A stretch of 47,578 nucleotides of DNA from an uncultured Prevotella sp. (GCA_905198745.1 CAJKDU010000017.1:1-47578), one strand, 5' to 3'; shown: positions 1-8,885, numbered from the stretch's first letter. The notes: generated by a model not told the origin, from the sequence alone. Translations and numbers: made by a program.

Positions 1-12
1 TAACACTGACAA

Positions 13-131
13 TTAGATCGTTAGGTTGTTTTTGACTGATTTACGAGCATCCCTATATAAAGTAGGGTTCACTTTTTCCACTTTGCCACTACTTTCTGTA
101 CACCTTTAGAATAATCAATATTATAAATCAT
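13..131 (-). pseudogene. remnant of a RelE/YoeB-like toxin gene
   Basis: The reading frame opens with an ATG that overlaps the antitoxin stop codon (ATGA at 128-131), the usual coupling of antitoxin-toxin pairs. It reads MIYNIDYSKGVQKVVAKWKK and then hits TGA at 69-71. That start resembles the first strand and helix of RelE/YoeB-type mRNA endonucleases (an aromatic/YSK segment, then an AKWKK helix). Adding one A to the five-A run just before the stop restores a continuation reading NPTLYRDARKS, the family's usual next segment, but this frame also stops at 13-15. The catalytic C-terminal half is therefore absent or lies out of frame beyond the window start. I infer a decayed toxin. A sequencing error in the A-run could explain the first stop but not the second. 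Confidence 0.5.
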
Positions 132-403
132 AATGAATCAAGCCAATTATTCATTTGCTCCAGAGATTCAAAATGAAGAGTATCACCTTTCTTGTACTCT
201 TCACGAGCCTCATCGATCCGCGCTTGTAGTTCCGGCGAAATGGAACTTTCCTTTTCACTTGCAGGATGCAGGACGTTGAGAAGCAAGCTCTCCACATAGT
301 TGTTGAGACTGCGGTTGCTCGCCTTGGCGCGCTCCTTTAATTCATCGAGCAAGGTGCTTTGAAATCTGAAGGATGCTGGTATACGTGTTACTGTTGTTGC
401 CAT
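128..403 (-). CDS. ribbon-helix-helix antitoxin-like protein
   Basis: This 91-residue protein begins MATTVTRIPASFRFQSTLLDELKERAK. A short basic beta-strand (residues about 3-14) is followed by two helices (about 16-27 and 31-45, with the turn at ASNRSLNNY), the layout of an Arc/MetJ-type ribbon-helix-helix DNA-binding fold. The acidic C-terminal half (ELQARIDEAREEYKKGDTLHF, about 58-80) is the kind of tail that wraps the partner toxin in RelB/Phd-like antitoxins. The stop overlaps the start of the toxin remnant at 13-131, so the pair was probably one operon. With the toxin broken, the antitoxin may be an orphan DNA-binding protein or may neutralise a related toxin elsewhere; this is inference. 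Confidence 0.75.
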   Translation of the reverse strand: MATTVTRIPASFRFQSTLLDELKERAKASNRSLNNYVESLLLNVLHPASEKESSISPELQARIDEAREEYKKGDTLHFESLEQMNNWLDSL

Positions 404-433
404 ATCTTTAATGAATTTAAAATGTTATGTATG

Positions 434-466
434 CAAATGTAATACATTATTATTTATACCGGCAAA
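434..466 (-). promoter_or_regulatory. candidate Bacteroidetes-type promoter for the antitoxin
   Basis: On the minus strand, TACATTTG (434-441) matches the -7 consensus TAnnTTTG. A TTTG lies upstream at 463-466 with a 21-base spacer, two longer than the usual 19. The site is about 30 bases upstream of the antitoxin start. Confidence 0.35.
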
Positions 467-551
467 GAAAATCAGAAGAAATTCATTAAAGATTCATCAG
501 TAATTCGGAGAGGAACATGTATTTATTTGCTTGAGTGATTATACAATAAAT

Positions 552-633
552 GGGCTGAAAACCTCAGCCGGTACTTAGTCCAGGGTAAGCAAAACGACAC
601 CTTGGATTAAATACTCGCTGGGGCTTTCAGCCC
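552..633 (+). repeat. GGGCTGAAA intergenic repeat, copy A
   Basis: This 82-base element is bounded by GGGCTGAAA (552-560) and its inverse TTTCAGCCC (625-633). Inside, the order CTCAGCC, GTAC, CAGGGTAAGC and CGACACC matches, with scattered changes, a second copy on the opposite strand at 30599-30683. The two copies agree at roughly three of four positions over about 55 bases by eye. Neither copy encodes a convincing protein. The terminal inverted repeat would let transcripts fold, suggesting a REP-like or small non-autonomous element. Confidence 0.65.
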
Positions 634-636
634 ACT

Positions 637-658
637 CACCATACCACGTGGCATGGTG
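637..658. repeat. 22-base palindrome downstream of the pectin operon
   Basis: CACCAT-A-CCACGTGG-C-ATGGTG is self-complementary except for one pair (643/652), with CCACGTGG at the centre. It sits 70 bases beyond the stop of the small pectinesterase. It could be a 3' hairpin of that operon or a dimeric protein-binding site. No T-run follows on the minus strand, so it is not a classical terminator. Confidence 0.55.
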
Positions 659-727
659 CAACAAAGGTCAGCTCTCTATAGTCCGGAAAAGACATTGCAC
701 ATCTCTCTTATCCGGAAGACACAACCT

Positions 728-2074
728 TTATTCTGCCGTGACGGGGTCTCCGAGACCGCCCATTGCATTGGCGGCACGCACGGCATAGGTTGCCTTGGTG
801 TTCTTGACGGTGAACTGCGGTTTGGTGGTGAAGCCTATAACCTTGCCATTCTGGCATACAGCCCAGAGAAGCACCTGGGAGTTGTCTGCCCACGTGAGCT
901 TCTTGCCCTTGAGCACCACATGCTGAGGTTTGGGGGCCTGATGGGTGAGAACCGTAGGATTCCAACCATCCTCGCCTCCCATCACCCGCTCGAGTGTGTA
1001 TTGGGCAGCCTCATCCTTGGAAAGTACGGGATAGTTGTATTCCATGTGATGGGTCGTGGGGTCGTCCACCTTGGCATGCTTGTCAAACGCTTCGTAGCCC
1101 AACTTGCGATGACTCAAGTCGACCAACTTGCCGTCGGGGGTATGCGAATTGTACTCGGCAAAGCGCTTGGGATAGCCTCCGTGCATCTCGTTCCAGCCCA
1201 CATCGGAAGGTATAACCTCCATTGTGGTGTTGATGAACAGGGCTATCGGCGTGCCCATACCCCAAGGACGGCCGAGTGTGTAGCGCTTGTTGATGTCTTT
1301 CTTGGCAGAACCGTCCTTGATGACACAGTCCTGGAAGATATAGCCATACTTGCGTGGCACTGATGGTACGGCAATATAACCGGCATCGCTCATGAGCAAG
1401 TCCACCTTATTATAATATACGTCGCCCTTGCCACAAAGGAAGTCGGTGCGACCGCGGAGCACGCCACCCTCGAAATAATAGCGACTGTTTTCGTTGTGCG
1501 ACACATAGGTGTCCTGGAAAGCCCACAGGCACATGTTCTTGCAGACGGTCTTGTCGCCGTTGTCGTTGAGCACGATGTTACGGCCCGTCTTGTCGGGCAT
1601 GCCACTCTTGAGGGTGAAGTTCTGGAAATAAGTGTTGCGGGCCGTCGGCTCCAGATAGAGCACATCTCCCCTGCCAATGCCCTCGAGGGGACATTGCTGT
1701 CCCCACTTTGATGCTACATAGTTGGTGGGAACGGTGTTGACGAGCACCACTTGGTCGCGGTCTTCACCGATAATGGAAACATTGGGTGAAGAGAGATAGG
1801 TGGTGGCACTGGGATAGAGTTTGCCATCGGTGCCCTCTACCATTTTCTTGGGGTTGGCAGGAATGACATAGTTACCCTTCTTAATGAATATGCGAAAGCG
1901 CTTGGTGGTGTCTGTGCGCTTGTCGGCAGCGGCAAGCGCCGCCTTAAAGTCTCCGTTGTCGGGAACGACAAAATCATAGAGAGCCTTTTGCACAGGCTGT
2001 TCCTGGGAATGGGCCAGCGTCATATTCAGTCCCAAAAGAGCCAACAGACACAGGGATTTACGAATATTGTTCAT
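728..2074 (-). CDS. secreted pectinesterase (CE8 family)
   Basis: This 448-residue enzyme is predicted to remove methyl esters from homogalacturonan, exposing it to pectate lyase. The ATG at 2074 gives a signal peptide with likely cleavage AHS|Q24; an upstream in-frame ATG would add 15 residues before it. The CE8 right-handed beta-helix signatures are present in order: FQDTY with D188, GRTDFLCG with D211, and LGRPW with R269. These match the catalytic Asp pair and Arg of characterised pectinesterases. A C-terminal beta domain (about 375-448) contains VLLWAVCQNGK and is also found in the neighbouring large enzyme, suggesting a duplication. It is the last gene of the operon 8790-728, 77 bases after the preceding stop. 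It lacks the C-terminal sorting-like tail seen on its two operon partners, so it may act in the periplasm. Confidence 0.93.
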   Translation of the reverse strand: MNNIRKSLCLLALLGLNMTLAHSQEQPVQKALYDFVVPDNGDFKAALAAADKRTDTTKRFRIFIKKGNYVIPANPKKMVEGTDGKLYPSATTYLSSPNVSIIGEDRDQVVLVNTVPTNYVASKWGQQCPLEGIGRGDVLYLEPTARNTYFQNFTLKSGMPDKTGRNIVLNDNGDKTVCKNMCLWAFQDTYVSHNENSRYYFEGGVLRGRTDFLCGKGDVYYNKVDLLMSDAGYIAVPSVPRKYGYIFQDCVIKDGSAKKDINKRYTLGRPWGMGTPIALFINTTMEVIPSDVGWNEMHGGYPKRFAEYNSHTPDGKLVDLSHRKLGYEAFDKHAKVDDPTTHHMEYNYPVLSKDEAAQYTLERVMGGEDGWNPTVLTHQAPKPQHVVLKGKKLTWADNSQVLLWAVCQNGKVIGFTTKPQFTVKNTKATYAVRAANAMGGLGDPVTAE

Positions 2075-2151
2075 AGTACATGGATTTAGAATTGGAAAAA
2101 GGAGCCAAAGGTTCACCACTTCGGTGCCTTTGGCTCCTCTACTAAAGAATA

Positions 2152-5100
2152 TTACTTGTTATTGATCTTTTCGGTAGTAGTGGTACCATTGTCGTAGGTG
2201 GTCACCTTCATAATGACACCCTGGCAGTCGGCAGACACCTGCATGCCCTTCATGTTGAAAAAGCGTACAGACTTCACACTGCTGTCAGCAGCCACATTGC
2301 TGATGCCGGTGGCCACAGGCGCAGCCTCGCTCAGACCACCCATCTCATTGGCAGCACGAACGCTCCACTGTGCAGTAGCGTCGTCAACGGTGTAGGACGG
2401 TTCGGTGGTGAAGGCTGTCACCTTGCCATTCTTGCAAACGGCCCAAAGAAGCACGTAGTCACTGTTGTCCCATGAGAGTGTAGTTCCGGCAAGCTTCACG
2501 TTGGCTGGAGCCGATGCCTGCTCGGTGAGAGCCGTCGGATCCCAGTCATCATCCTGTCCCATCACGTTGTGGATCGTCAGAGTCTTTGCCTCGTCGAGGG
2601 TGAGTACAGGGTCGTTGGGATGTGTGGCAGGATGTTCCACCTTATCGGCATCCTTGTATGCGCCAAAGAGTTTCTTTCTGCCAGAGAGGTCGAGCTGAGT
2701 GCCCGAAGTGAGGAAAGAATTGTATTCGGCAAAGCGTGCTGGCCAACCACCACTCATCTCTGCCCATCCTTCGCCTACAGGAGCAGCGTCCATCTTGGTG
2801 TTGATGAAACTTGCTGTCGGCGTGCCTTTGCCCCAAGGACGACCAAGATAGAAGGTCACATCCTTTGTCTCTTTCTTGATATAGCAGTTGTTGAACACAT
2901 AACCATACTTCTTGGGCTTGGACGGAACAGCGAGATAGCCACCGCCACCGCACTGCTGAAGGGTTACTTCGTTGTAGAACACATCGCCCTTGCCACAGAG
3001 ATAATCAGTGCGTCCACGGATGACGCCACCCTCGAAGTAGAACTTACCAGCATCGCTGTTGGACACATAGGTGTCCTGATAGCCCCAAAGACGGGCATCC
3101 TTGAAGACAGTGCGGTTAGACTGGTCGTTGAGTGCAATGTCACGTCCGTGTGAATCGCCCATAGAGGTCTTGATGGTGAGGTTCTGGAAGTAAGCATCGT
3201 GACCGTCCTTCTGGATGATGAGCACGTCGCCCTTGCCGATGCCCTCAAGCGGACAAGCAGCTCCATAACCATTGTCCCAAGTAGCATCAGGAGTCTTATT
3301 GGTGATGATCACACCTTCCATAGACTCACCGATGAACGATACATAAGGAGCTTGGAGGTAAGAACGAGGATCGTCGTATGTCTTGCCGTCACCGCCTGTG
3401 GTAGTGCCGTTGCAGTCGAACACGTAAGTGCCGTTCTTGATGAAGATGCGGAAACGGTCGGTGGCCGATGCCCCGCGCTTGTTGGCAGCGGCAAGAGCTT
3501 CTGTAATCGTGCCGTCGTCGGGAACGACAAAGTCGTATGCACCCTTGGTCACGGCAGGCTTCACCTTGGTCTGGAAGTTGACCACAATGTCCTTGGCAAT
3601 GGTGTTGTCGGTGAGGTCGCTCACAGAACCGGCATAGAGGATGAACTTATAGTCGGAAGAGTAGTCGAGACCCTTGTATTCACAGATAACGGTCTTGCCA
3701 CTCACCACGGGTGTCACTTCCATGCTGCCGATAGTAGCCTTGGCATTAGTCGTGAGTTTCACCTTTTCGTCGAAGGTGAGCACCACCTTGCCGTTGGCAG
3801 AAGCACCTGTGGACTTGTCGGCAGGAACAGAACTTACGAGCACGGGAGCCGTGCCGTCGTCAACGAGTTTCTGTGTTCCGATGATATAGGTGGCGCCGAG
3901 GGCGATACCGTCGTTCTTGGATGCAGTGCCGTCAACAGAAGAAGTCTTGTCGCTCTTCCAACGGAGATATACTTTGGGCAGGTTGTTCACCTCAGCAGGC
4001 AGCGAGAAGGTGACATCGGTCCAGTTTTTCACACCATCAATATTAATAGCTCCCACAGACTTCCAGTTCTCGCCGTCGAGAGAGTATTCCACGAGTTGAC
4101 GCTGGTAGGCATTGTAATTGTATGCCATGGCGGTCAGGACCTTGATGTCGGTAAAGGCAGAAGCGTTGAAAGAGGTCTGCCAATAGTAGTAGCCCACATC
4201 GCCATTGCTTGCACCTGTGCGCCAATTGACGGCAGCCGGACGGCCCTCATAGCCGCCGTTGGCCTGGCATTTGTCGAGCCAACCCTGCTCGTCACCGGCT
4301 TCGTTGCGCATCACGAGGCTCACGGCATCGTTGTCGGCAGCAGCAAAGTCGGCCGCACGACCCACATTGCCAGCCTTGACAAAGTCCCAGCCAACGATAT
4401 AGTCAATGGCAGAATAAGAAGCGGTGAACGCCTTGTTCTCGTTCATCACGACGGGCATCTCGGATGCCGTCTCGCCATTGTCCCAGTTAGTAAAGGTGAG
4501 GATAGGATTGGAAGAAGCGGTGATGGTCACCTTGGTGCCTTCCTCATACATATTCTTGCCGTTCACAACAGTGGCGGCAGGTGAGAGAGAAACCATATAG
4601 TCGTTGGCGCCGCCTTCCACCTTGATGTCAAGAGCGTAGGTGTTCACCTTCTCGAAGTTGGCTGTCAGCGTCTGGTTTTCCGTAACGGTGTACTTGAACT
4701 TGGCTTCTGTAGAAACCACGTTGCCGCCCTTGTCGGTCCAGTTGATGAACTTGTAGCCGAAGGCCTTTTCTGCGGTAATGGTTACCTCATCGTTCTCGAT
4801 ATATTCGTCAGACTTCGGATAGATAGAAACATTGCCGCCCTCTGCGGAATTGGCAACGAGTGCAACCGTGTATTTGTTGACAGCCTCAATGGTTCCGTTG
4901 ACAGTTCCCTCAATAGTAACTTCACCGAAAGCACCATCCTTGGCACTACCAACACCAACAGCCGAAGTCAGATAGAAACCATCGGTGCCGGCAAGTTTGG
5001 CCTGCTGGGCTGCGGTGAGGGTAATCTCAAATTTTGCAATGGCGGTCTTGTCATAATCCTTGTTCGATGTTGACTTGCCCTGACGCCATGCGGTGTAAGT

Positions 5101-6669
5101 ACCAAGCGCAACCGTTTCCCCGTTCTCCTTATGAGCGGTAATAACAATACCATTACCAGCGTCTGTTCCACAACGGTTTACGTAACCTGATACCTTTGTT
5201 GGGGTGAATGTGAGTCCCACAGCAGGACGAACAAACCAGTTAAGGTCTTTTGTTGTGCCTGCAGGTCTGAACTTAATACCTGTTATACCTGTATCGCTAC
5301 CGTCTGGATTGGTTATTGTTGTCGTTCCGTTTATTGTGCAGTCGCCGCTATCAAAGGCTACTGTACTAAACGCGTCTGTTGGTGCAGCCACGTTAGCGCC
5401 GATATTGGCCCCATCGTTCATGGCAAACACCACCTTGGTAGCCTCGTTGGTGTAGGTCTTGCCGCCTTCTGCCACCACTACGGGAAGCACAATGTTAAAG
5501 GTTTTGTAATAGGAGCCGTCGCCAATCACAATGTCAATGGTCTCAGCCTTGCTGCCCACGGTATAGGTGATGGTATTGCCATTGGCAGTATAGTCGGTCT
5601 GCCCGTCAATGGTGGTAGTGGTAGGAGCAGAATTAGCCTCAACAGTAACCACAGCACCCTTGGCTGATGGTACGGTGAGTTTCGTTCCAGAGTTCATCTG
5701 TGCCCAATCTTGCCAGTTGCCATTGGCAATCTTGCCACCATTGTTGGTGTCGAAGTCAAGTTTCACGTCGATAGTTGTATCATCGACCTTGGCTTGTGTT
5801 ACATAGATACCAGTCTTGTTTTGGTAAGCGAGGAGCGGTGCACCGTTCTTGCGCTGGAAATCAAAGAGAAGGGTCACTGGCGCAGTGCGGTCAGCGAGGT
5901 TCTTGGCATTGTCCGCGAATACAGGAGTGAGGGTCACGTCTGCCGAAGGAGCCGTGATGGTTTCACCTGGTTTATAAGTATTGGTACCGTCTGTCCATGC
6001 GGTGAGCGTCTTGCCTGCCACATAAAGTGTGCGGTTGAGGGGCACCGTATAGTTGGCACCCACTTCCACCTTTTCTGCCGCGGGCACCACGCCCTCAGCT
6101 TCCACACTGCCCAAACTGTAGGTGACGTTCACCTCTTCTTTCAAATCGGCAGGGTCTGCAGCCTCAACTGCAAAGTAAGGCACATAGCTACCACCGGAAA
6201 TAGTCAGTGTGGTGGCATCGGTGCCTTTGTAAAAGCATGACACCACATTGTTCGCCTTGTCGCCGTGATAACACTTGCCGATGTTGGTGTTCATCGTTGC
6301 CACCTCCGTACCGGCAGCATTCTTCACGCTCACGTTGCTGCCCCAAGCACAGGAACCGAAAGTAATCTTTACGGGACCTGTCACAGGAACCGTGGCAGAG
6401 AAGTTCTGCATACCATGGTCCGCTGAATGAAACTTGCACGTGATGACAGCATTGGCATCTGCCGCGTCGGCTGCCACACGGCTCACGCTGCCGTCGGCTG
6501 CGACAGCTACACCTAAGGTGACACTTGATTGGGCGGATTGTTCCTCAGAAGTGAGAAGCCCACCATTCGTCAAATCCACCTTGATGTCCCGGAAGTCTGC
6601 CTTTGCCACTATTGCAGTGAAAAGGAACAGGCAGAGGAGTCCGAGCCTTGTTAGTTTTGATTTGTACAT
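2152..6669 (-). CDS. giant multidomain pectinesterase (CE8) with InlB-like and Ig-like modules
   Basis: This 1505-residue exported protein has an N-terminal signal peptide (cleavage near AKA|D25). In order it has an N-terminal beta domain (about 25-170), an InlB-type divergent repeat (about 178-255), beta-rich segments to about 600, two further divergent InlB-type repeats (about 600-755, with FINWTD and FTNWDNG), a discoidin-like segment (about 760-925), and a Big_5-type Ig-like domain (about 935-1038, APVLVSSVPADKSTG). The CE8 catalytic domain follows (about 1045-1400) with D1199 in YQDTY, D1222 in GRTDYLCG and R1277 in LGRPW. The last 50 residues resemble a degenerate type IX secretion tail. 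The catalytic part is a clear paralogue of the next gene. The modules probably hold the enzyme to the cell surface or to plant cell wall. It lies 33 bases after the pectate lyase gene in the same operon. Confidence 0.9.
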   Translation of the reverse strand: MYKSKLTRLGLLCLFLFTAIVAKADFRDIKVDLTNGGLLTSEEQSAQSSVTLGVAVAADGSVSRVAADAADANAVITCKFHSADHGMQNFSATVPVTGPVKITFGSCAWGSNVSVKNAAGTEVATMNTNIGKCYHGDKANNVVSCFYKGTDATTLTISGGSYVPYFAVEAADPADLKEEVNVTYSLGSVEAEGVVPAAEKVEVGANYTVPLNRTLYVAGKTLTAWTDGTNTYKPGETITAPSADVTLTPVFADNAKNLADRTAPVTLLFDFQRKNGAPLLAYQNKTGIYVTQAKVDDTTIDVKLDFDTNNGGKIANGNWQDWAQMNSGTKLTVPSAKGAVVTVEANSAPTTTTIDGQTDYTANGNTITYTVGSKAETIDIVIGDGSYYKTFNIVLPVVVAEGGKTYTNEATKVVFAMNDGANIGANVAAPTDAFSTVAFDSGDCTINGTTTITNPDGSDTGITGIKFRPAGTTKDLNWFVRPAVGLTFTPTKVSGYVNRCGTDAGNGIVITAHKENGETVALGTYTAWRQGKSTSNKDYDKTAIAKFEITLTAAQQAKLAGTDGFYLTSAVGVGSAKDGAFGEVTIEGTVNGTIEAVNKYTVALVANSAEGGNVSIYPKSDEYIENDEVTITAEKAFGYKFINWTDKGGNVVSTEAKFKYTVTENQTLTANFEKVNTYALDIKVEGGANDYMVSLSPAATVVNGKNMYEEGTKVTITASSNPILTFTNWDNGETASEMPVVMNENKAFTASYSAIDYIVGWDFVKAGNVGRAADFAAADNDAVSLVMRNEAGDEQGWLDKCQANGGYEGRPAAVNWRTGASNGDVGYYYWQTSFNASAFTDIKVLTAMAYNYNAYQRQLVEYSLDGENWKSVGAINIDGVKNWTDVTFSLPAEVNNLPKVYLRWKSDKTSSVDGTASKNDGIALGATYIIGTQKLVDDGTAPVLVSSVPADKSTGASANGKVVLTFDEKVKLTTNAKATIGSMEVTPVVSGKTVICEYKGLDYSSDYKFILYAGSVSDLTDNTIAKDIVVNFQTKVKPAVTKGAYDFVVPDDGTITEALAAANKRGASATDRFRIFIKNGTYVFDCNGTTTGGDGKTYDDPRSYLQAPYVSFIGESMEGVIITNKTPDATWDNGYGAACPLEGIGKGDVLIIQKDGHDAYFQNLTIKTSMGDSHGRDIALNDQSNRTVFKDARLWGYQDTYVSNSDAGKFYFEGGVIRGRTDYLCGKGDVFYNEVTLQQCGGGGYLAVPSKPKKYGYVFNNCYIKKETKDVTFYLGRPWGKGTPTASFINTKMDAAPVGEGWAEMSGGWPARFAEYNSFLTSGTQLDLSGRKKLFGAYKDADKVEHPATHPNDPVLTLDEAKTLTIHNVMGQDDDWDPTALTEQASAPANVKLAGTTLSWDNSDYVLLWAVCKNGKVTAFTTEPSYTVDDATAQWSVRAANEMGGLSEAAPVATGISNVAADSSVKSVRFFNMKGMQVSADCQGVIMKVTTYDNGTTTTEKINNK

Positions 6670-6702
6670 AAAAGATGATTGTTGATTAAATTAAATATGT
6701 GA

Positions 6703-8790
6703 TTACTTGATAATTACTTTCTTGCCGTTCTTGATGGCTACGCCCTTGTAACCGGCAGGAGCCGGTTTTCCGTCAAGCGTATAGAACTTATCTTCCCGAT
6801 TCTTGTCGGCAGAGATGTTCCTGATGGCCGTTGCTTTGGAAGTATAAAGAACAAACTTGCACACAGCCTGTGTTCCCTGGAAATTAATAAGTAGGGACTT
6901 GGTGGCTGGTGTACCCAATGTGATTTCATGGGATACTTCTTGAAGCTCGCCGTCTATTTTACCGGGGAATTTATAGGTTTCTCCATAAGTTTCCTCTCCT
7001 AATGTTGCCAAGAAAGCATCCTTGTCGTAGTTGCTGTAACCCGTCACTTGAATCTTGTTGATTTGAATGCCGTCAGGAATAGACAGCGTGTAATTGGTAG
7101 AACCAGAAGAGAATTTGAAACAATCGTTCTTGCCTGCGCCATACCCTTTACCTCCTGTATTGGATATGCTGAAGCCATTGTCGAACAAATAGGTTGTGTT
7201 TTCACTTCCCGTGTAGTTGGCATTCGACAATATGTATTCCGTCACTTCATCGTTTGCTTCTTCTGTAGCACCTTCAAACGTACCGCCTTCATTCTGCTTG
7301 GCGGTAATGTCTGCCACAATGCTGTTCAGATAGATTTCGAGATTGGTGTAACCATCATCATTCTTCTCCTTGCCATCTGCAGCATTGTTGGGGTCGAGAT
7401 TGTGAGCTACCTCCCAATCATCAGGAATACCGTCACCGTCCGTATCCTTTGGAGCGGCTGTGGAGTTGAGCGTAGGCCACGGACTCCAGTCGGCAGAAGC
7501 GTTCTTGGGCTTGAGGTCGTCCTGTGAATCGATGATGCCATACATCTTGCTGGTGCCACCTGTGTAAGTGGCAGCACAATTACGGGTGTCGCTGACCATC
7601 ACCTTGTCCACATCGTCGCGGTGAAGGCTGGCACCCACATAGTCGAGCACACGGTTGTAGGCATCCTCAGCCGAATGAGTAGTCACTCCCATAAAGTTGA
7701 TGGGAGCCGAGAGTTTCATCTGTGCCTCAACGGTGCTGTTGAACGTATAGTCGCACTTGCTGTTGTCTATCTGGTTCTTGATGCCGTAAGTCCAATTGTC
7801 GGCAGTGAGAGCCTTTTGCGCAGGGTTTACATTGCCGTTCACATAGAACGTGCCCCACACGTGCCACATCTTGTCCCACTCATTGGGGTTGTCTGTGTCA
7901 TGCTTGGTATATTCCGAAGTGCGGATGCCAATGCCGGCTATGCGTTGCTGAATGCCGGTGCTCTTGGTAAAGGTGTAGGGTCCCGGCTTGTAGTAGTTGT
8001 TGACGATGTTCACATTCATGCCTTCACCACCATAGCATCCGTTGCCACCCCAGTTGTAGAACACGTTGTTGCGCAAATCCATGCGCTCGTCAAGTTGTGT
8101 GGACGGACGGGGACCCAAACGGGGCACACGAGAGTCGTGATGCGCCATGAGATTATGATGATAGGTGGCACCCGAACCGCCCCAGTTGCCTCCATAACCA
8201 TGAGCCCCTTTTTCGTGACCTGCGTTGCGCAAGCTCTGCGAAACCAGGCACCACTGCACGGTGAGATTCTTGCAGCCATAGACTGAGAGACACTCATCTA
8301 TGCTCCAACTCACGGAACAATGGTCAACGATGATGTTCTGCTGGTCTATACCACCCAGTCCGTCTCCCTCATGATATTTCACCTGGCGATTGCCAAGACG
8401 GAAACGCATGTAGCGAAGAATAACGTTGCTGGCCTTGATAGTGAATGGATAGTCTGCCACACAGATGCCGTCGCCTGGAGCCGACTGGCCGGCAATGGTC
8501 ACATTGCCTTGCATGATGGAAAGTTCGGATTTGAGGAAGATGGTTCCCGACACATCGAACACGATAGTGCGGACGCCCTTCTGTTCGACAGCCCAACGCA
8601 ATGTGCCGACAGAACCATCGTCAGCAAGCGAAGTGACATGATATACAGCACCGCCACGTCCACCTGTGACGTAGCGCCCGAAACCTTCCGCACCGGGGAA
8701 GGCTGGTGTCTTCTCTCTCGTTACAGCCGAAGCTGGTAGCATTGCAGCAGCAGAAAGGAGCAATGCCCATGTAAGTCTTTTAAAATGCAT
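6703..8790 (-). CDS. secreted pectate lyase (PL1 family)
   Basis: This 695-residue protein is predicted to cleave de-esterified homogalacturonan by beta-elimination. The ATG at 8790 gives a clean signal peptide (cleavage near ASA|V23); the longer frame has no better start. The mature enzyme begins with FPGAEGFGRYVTGGRGG, typical of PL1. It has the VDHCSVSWSIDE segment (D156, H157, D165, calcium region) and HDSRVPRLG (R221/R224), which supplies the conserved arginine. A calcium-binding DTDGDGIPDDWE segment (about residue 448) links the catalytic beta-helix to a C-terminal carbohydrate-binding-like domain. The last 30 residues (FYTLDGKPAPAGYKGVAI...) resemble a type IX secretion or surface-sorting tail. 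It is the first gene of the pectin operon, so its product acts with the two pectinesterases downstream. Confidence 0.92.
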   Translation of the reverse strand: MHFKRLTWALLLSAAAMLPASAVTREKTPAFPGAEGFGRYVTGGRGGAVYHVTSLADDGSVGTLRWAVEQKGVRTIVFDVSGTIFLKSELSIMQGNVTIAGQSAPGDGICVADYPFTIKASNVILRYMRFRLGNRQVKYHEGDGLGGIDQQNIIVDHCSVSWSIDECLSVYGCKNLTVQWCLVSQSLRNAGHEKGAHGYGGNWGGSGATYHHNLMAHHDSRVPRLGPRPSTQLDERMDLRNNVFYNWGGNGCYGGEGMNVNIVNNYYKPGPYTFTKSTGIQQRIAGIGIRTSEYTKHDTDNPNEWDKMWHVWGTFYVNGNVNPAQKALTADNWTYGIKNQIDNSKCDYTFNSTVEAQMKLSAPINFMGVTTHSAEDAYNRVLDYVGASLHRDDVDKVMVSDTRNCAATYTGGTSKMYGIIDSQDDLKPKNASADWSPWPTLNSTAAPKDTDGDGIPDDWEVAHNLDPNNAADGKEKNDDGYTNLEIYLNSIVADITAKQNEGGTFEGATEEANDEVTEYILSNANYTGSENTTYLFDNGFSISNTGGKGYGAGKNDCFKFSSGSTNYTLSIPDGIQINKIQVTGYSNYDKDAFLATLGEETYGETYKFPGKIDGELQEVSHEITLGTPATKSLLINFQGTQAVCKFVLYTSKATAIRNISADKNREDKFYTLDGKPAPAGYKGVAIKNGKKVIIK

Positions 8791-8823
8791 GTTGGTTTTA
8801 GTGTATTGATTTGTTTCCAACTG

Positions 8824-8831
8824 CAAATTTA
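8824..8831 (-). promoter_or_regulatory. candidate -7 box for the pectin operon
   Basis: The minus strand reads TAAATTTG, matching TAnnTTTG, 34 bases upstream of the pectate lyase start. No good TTTG is visible at the -33 spacing, so the promoter may be weak or activator-dependent. This is inference from the motif only. Confidence 0.3.
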
Positions 8832-8885
8832 CAAAAACAGGCAACTGTATAGGGGGGAAGAAAATAGCAAAATAGGGGATATTTT

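Larger units (their letters stand above)
404..727. other. gene-free stretch with a repeat and a palindrome
   Basis: This 324-base interval separates the divergent end of the pectin operon from the antitoxin gene. It holds the antitoxin promoter (434-466), a GGGCTGAAA-type repeat (552-633) and a near-perfect palindrome (637-658). A plus-strand reading frame starts in the palindrome but runs antisense through the pectinesterase gene and is not credible as a gene. Confidence 0.7.

Noticed and set aside
3199..4584. Open frame of 461 codons on the plus strand
   Set aside because: It runs antisense through the large pectinesterase, whose domains are clear, and shows shadow-frame composition.
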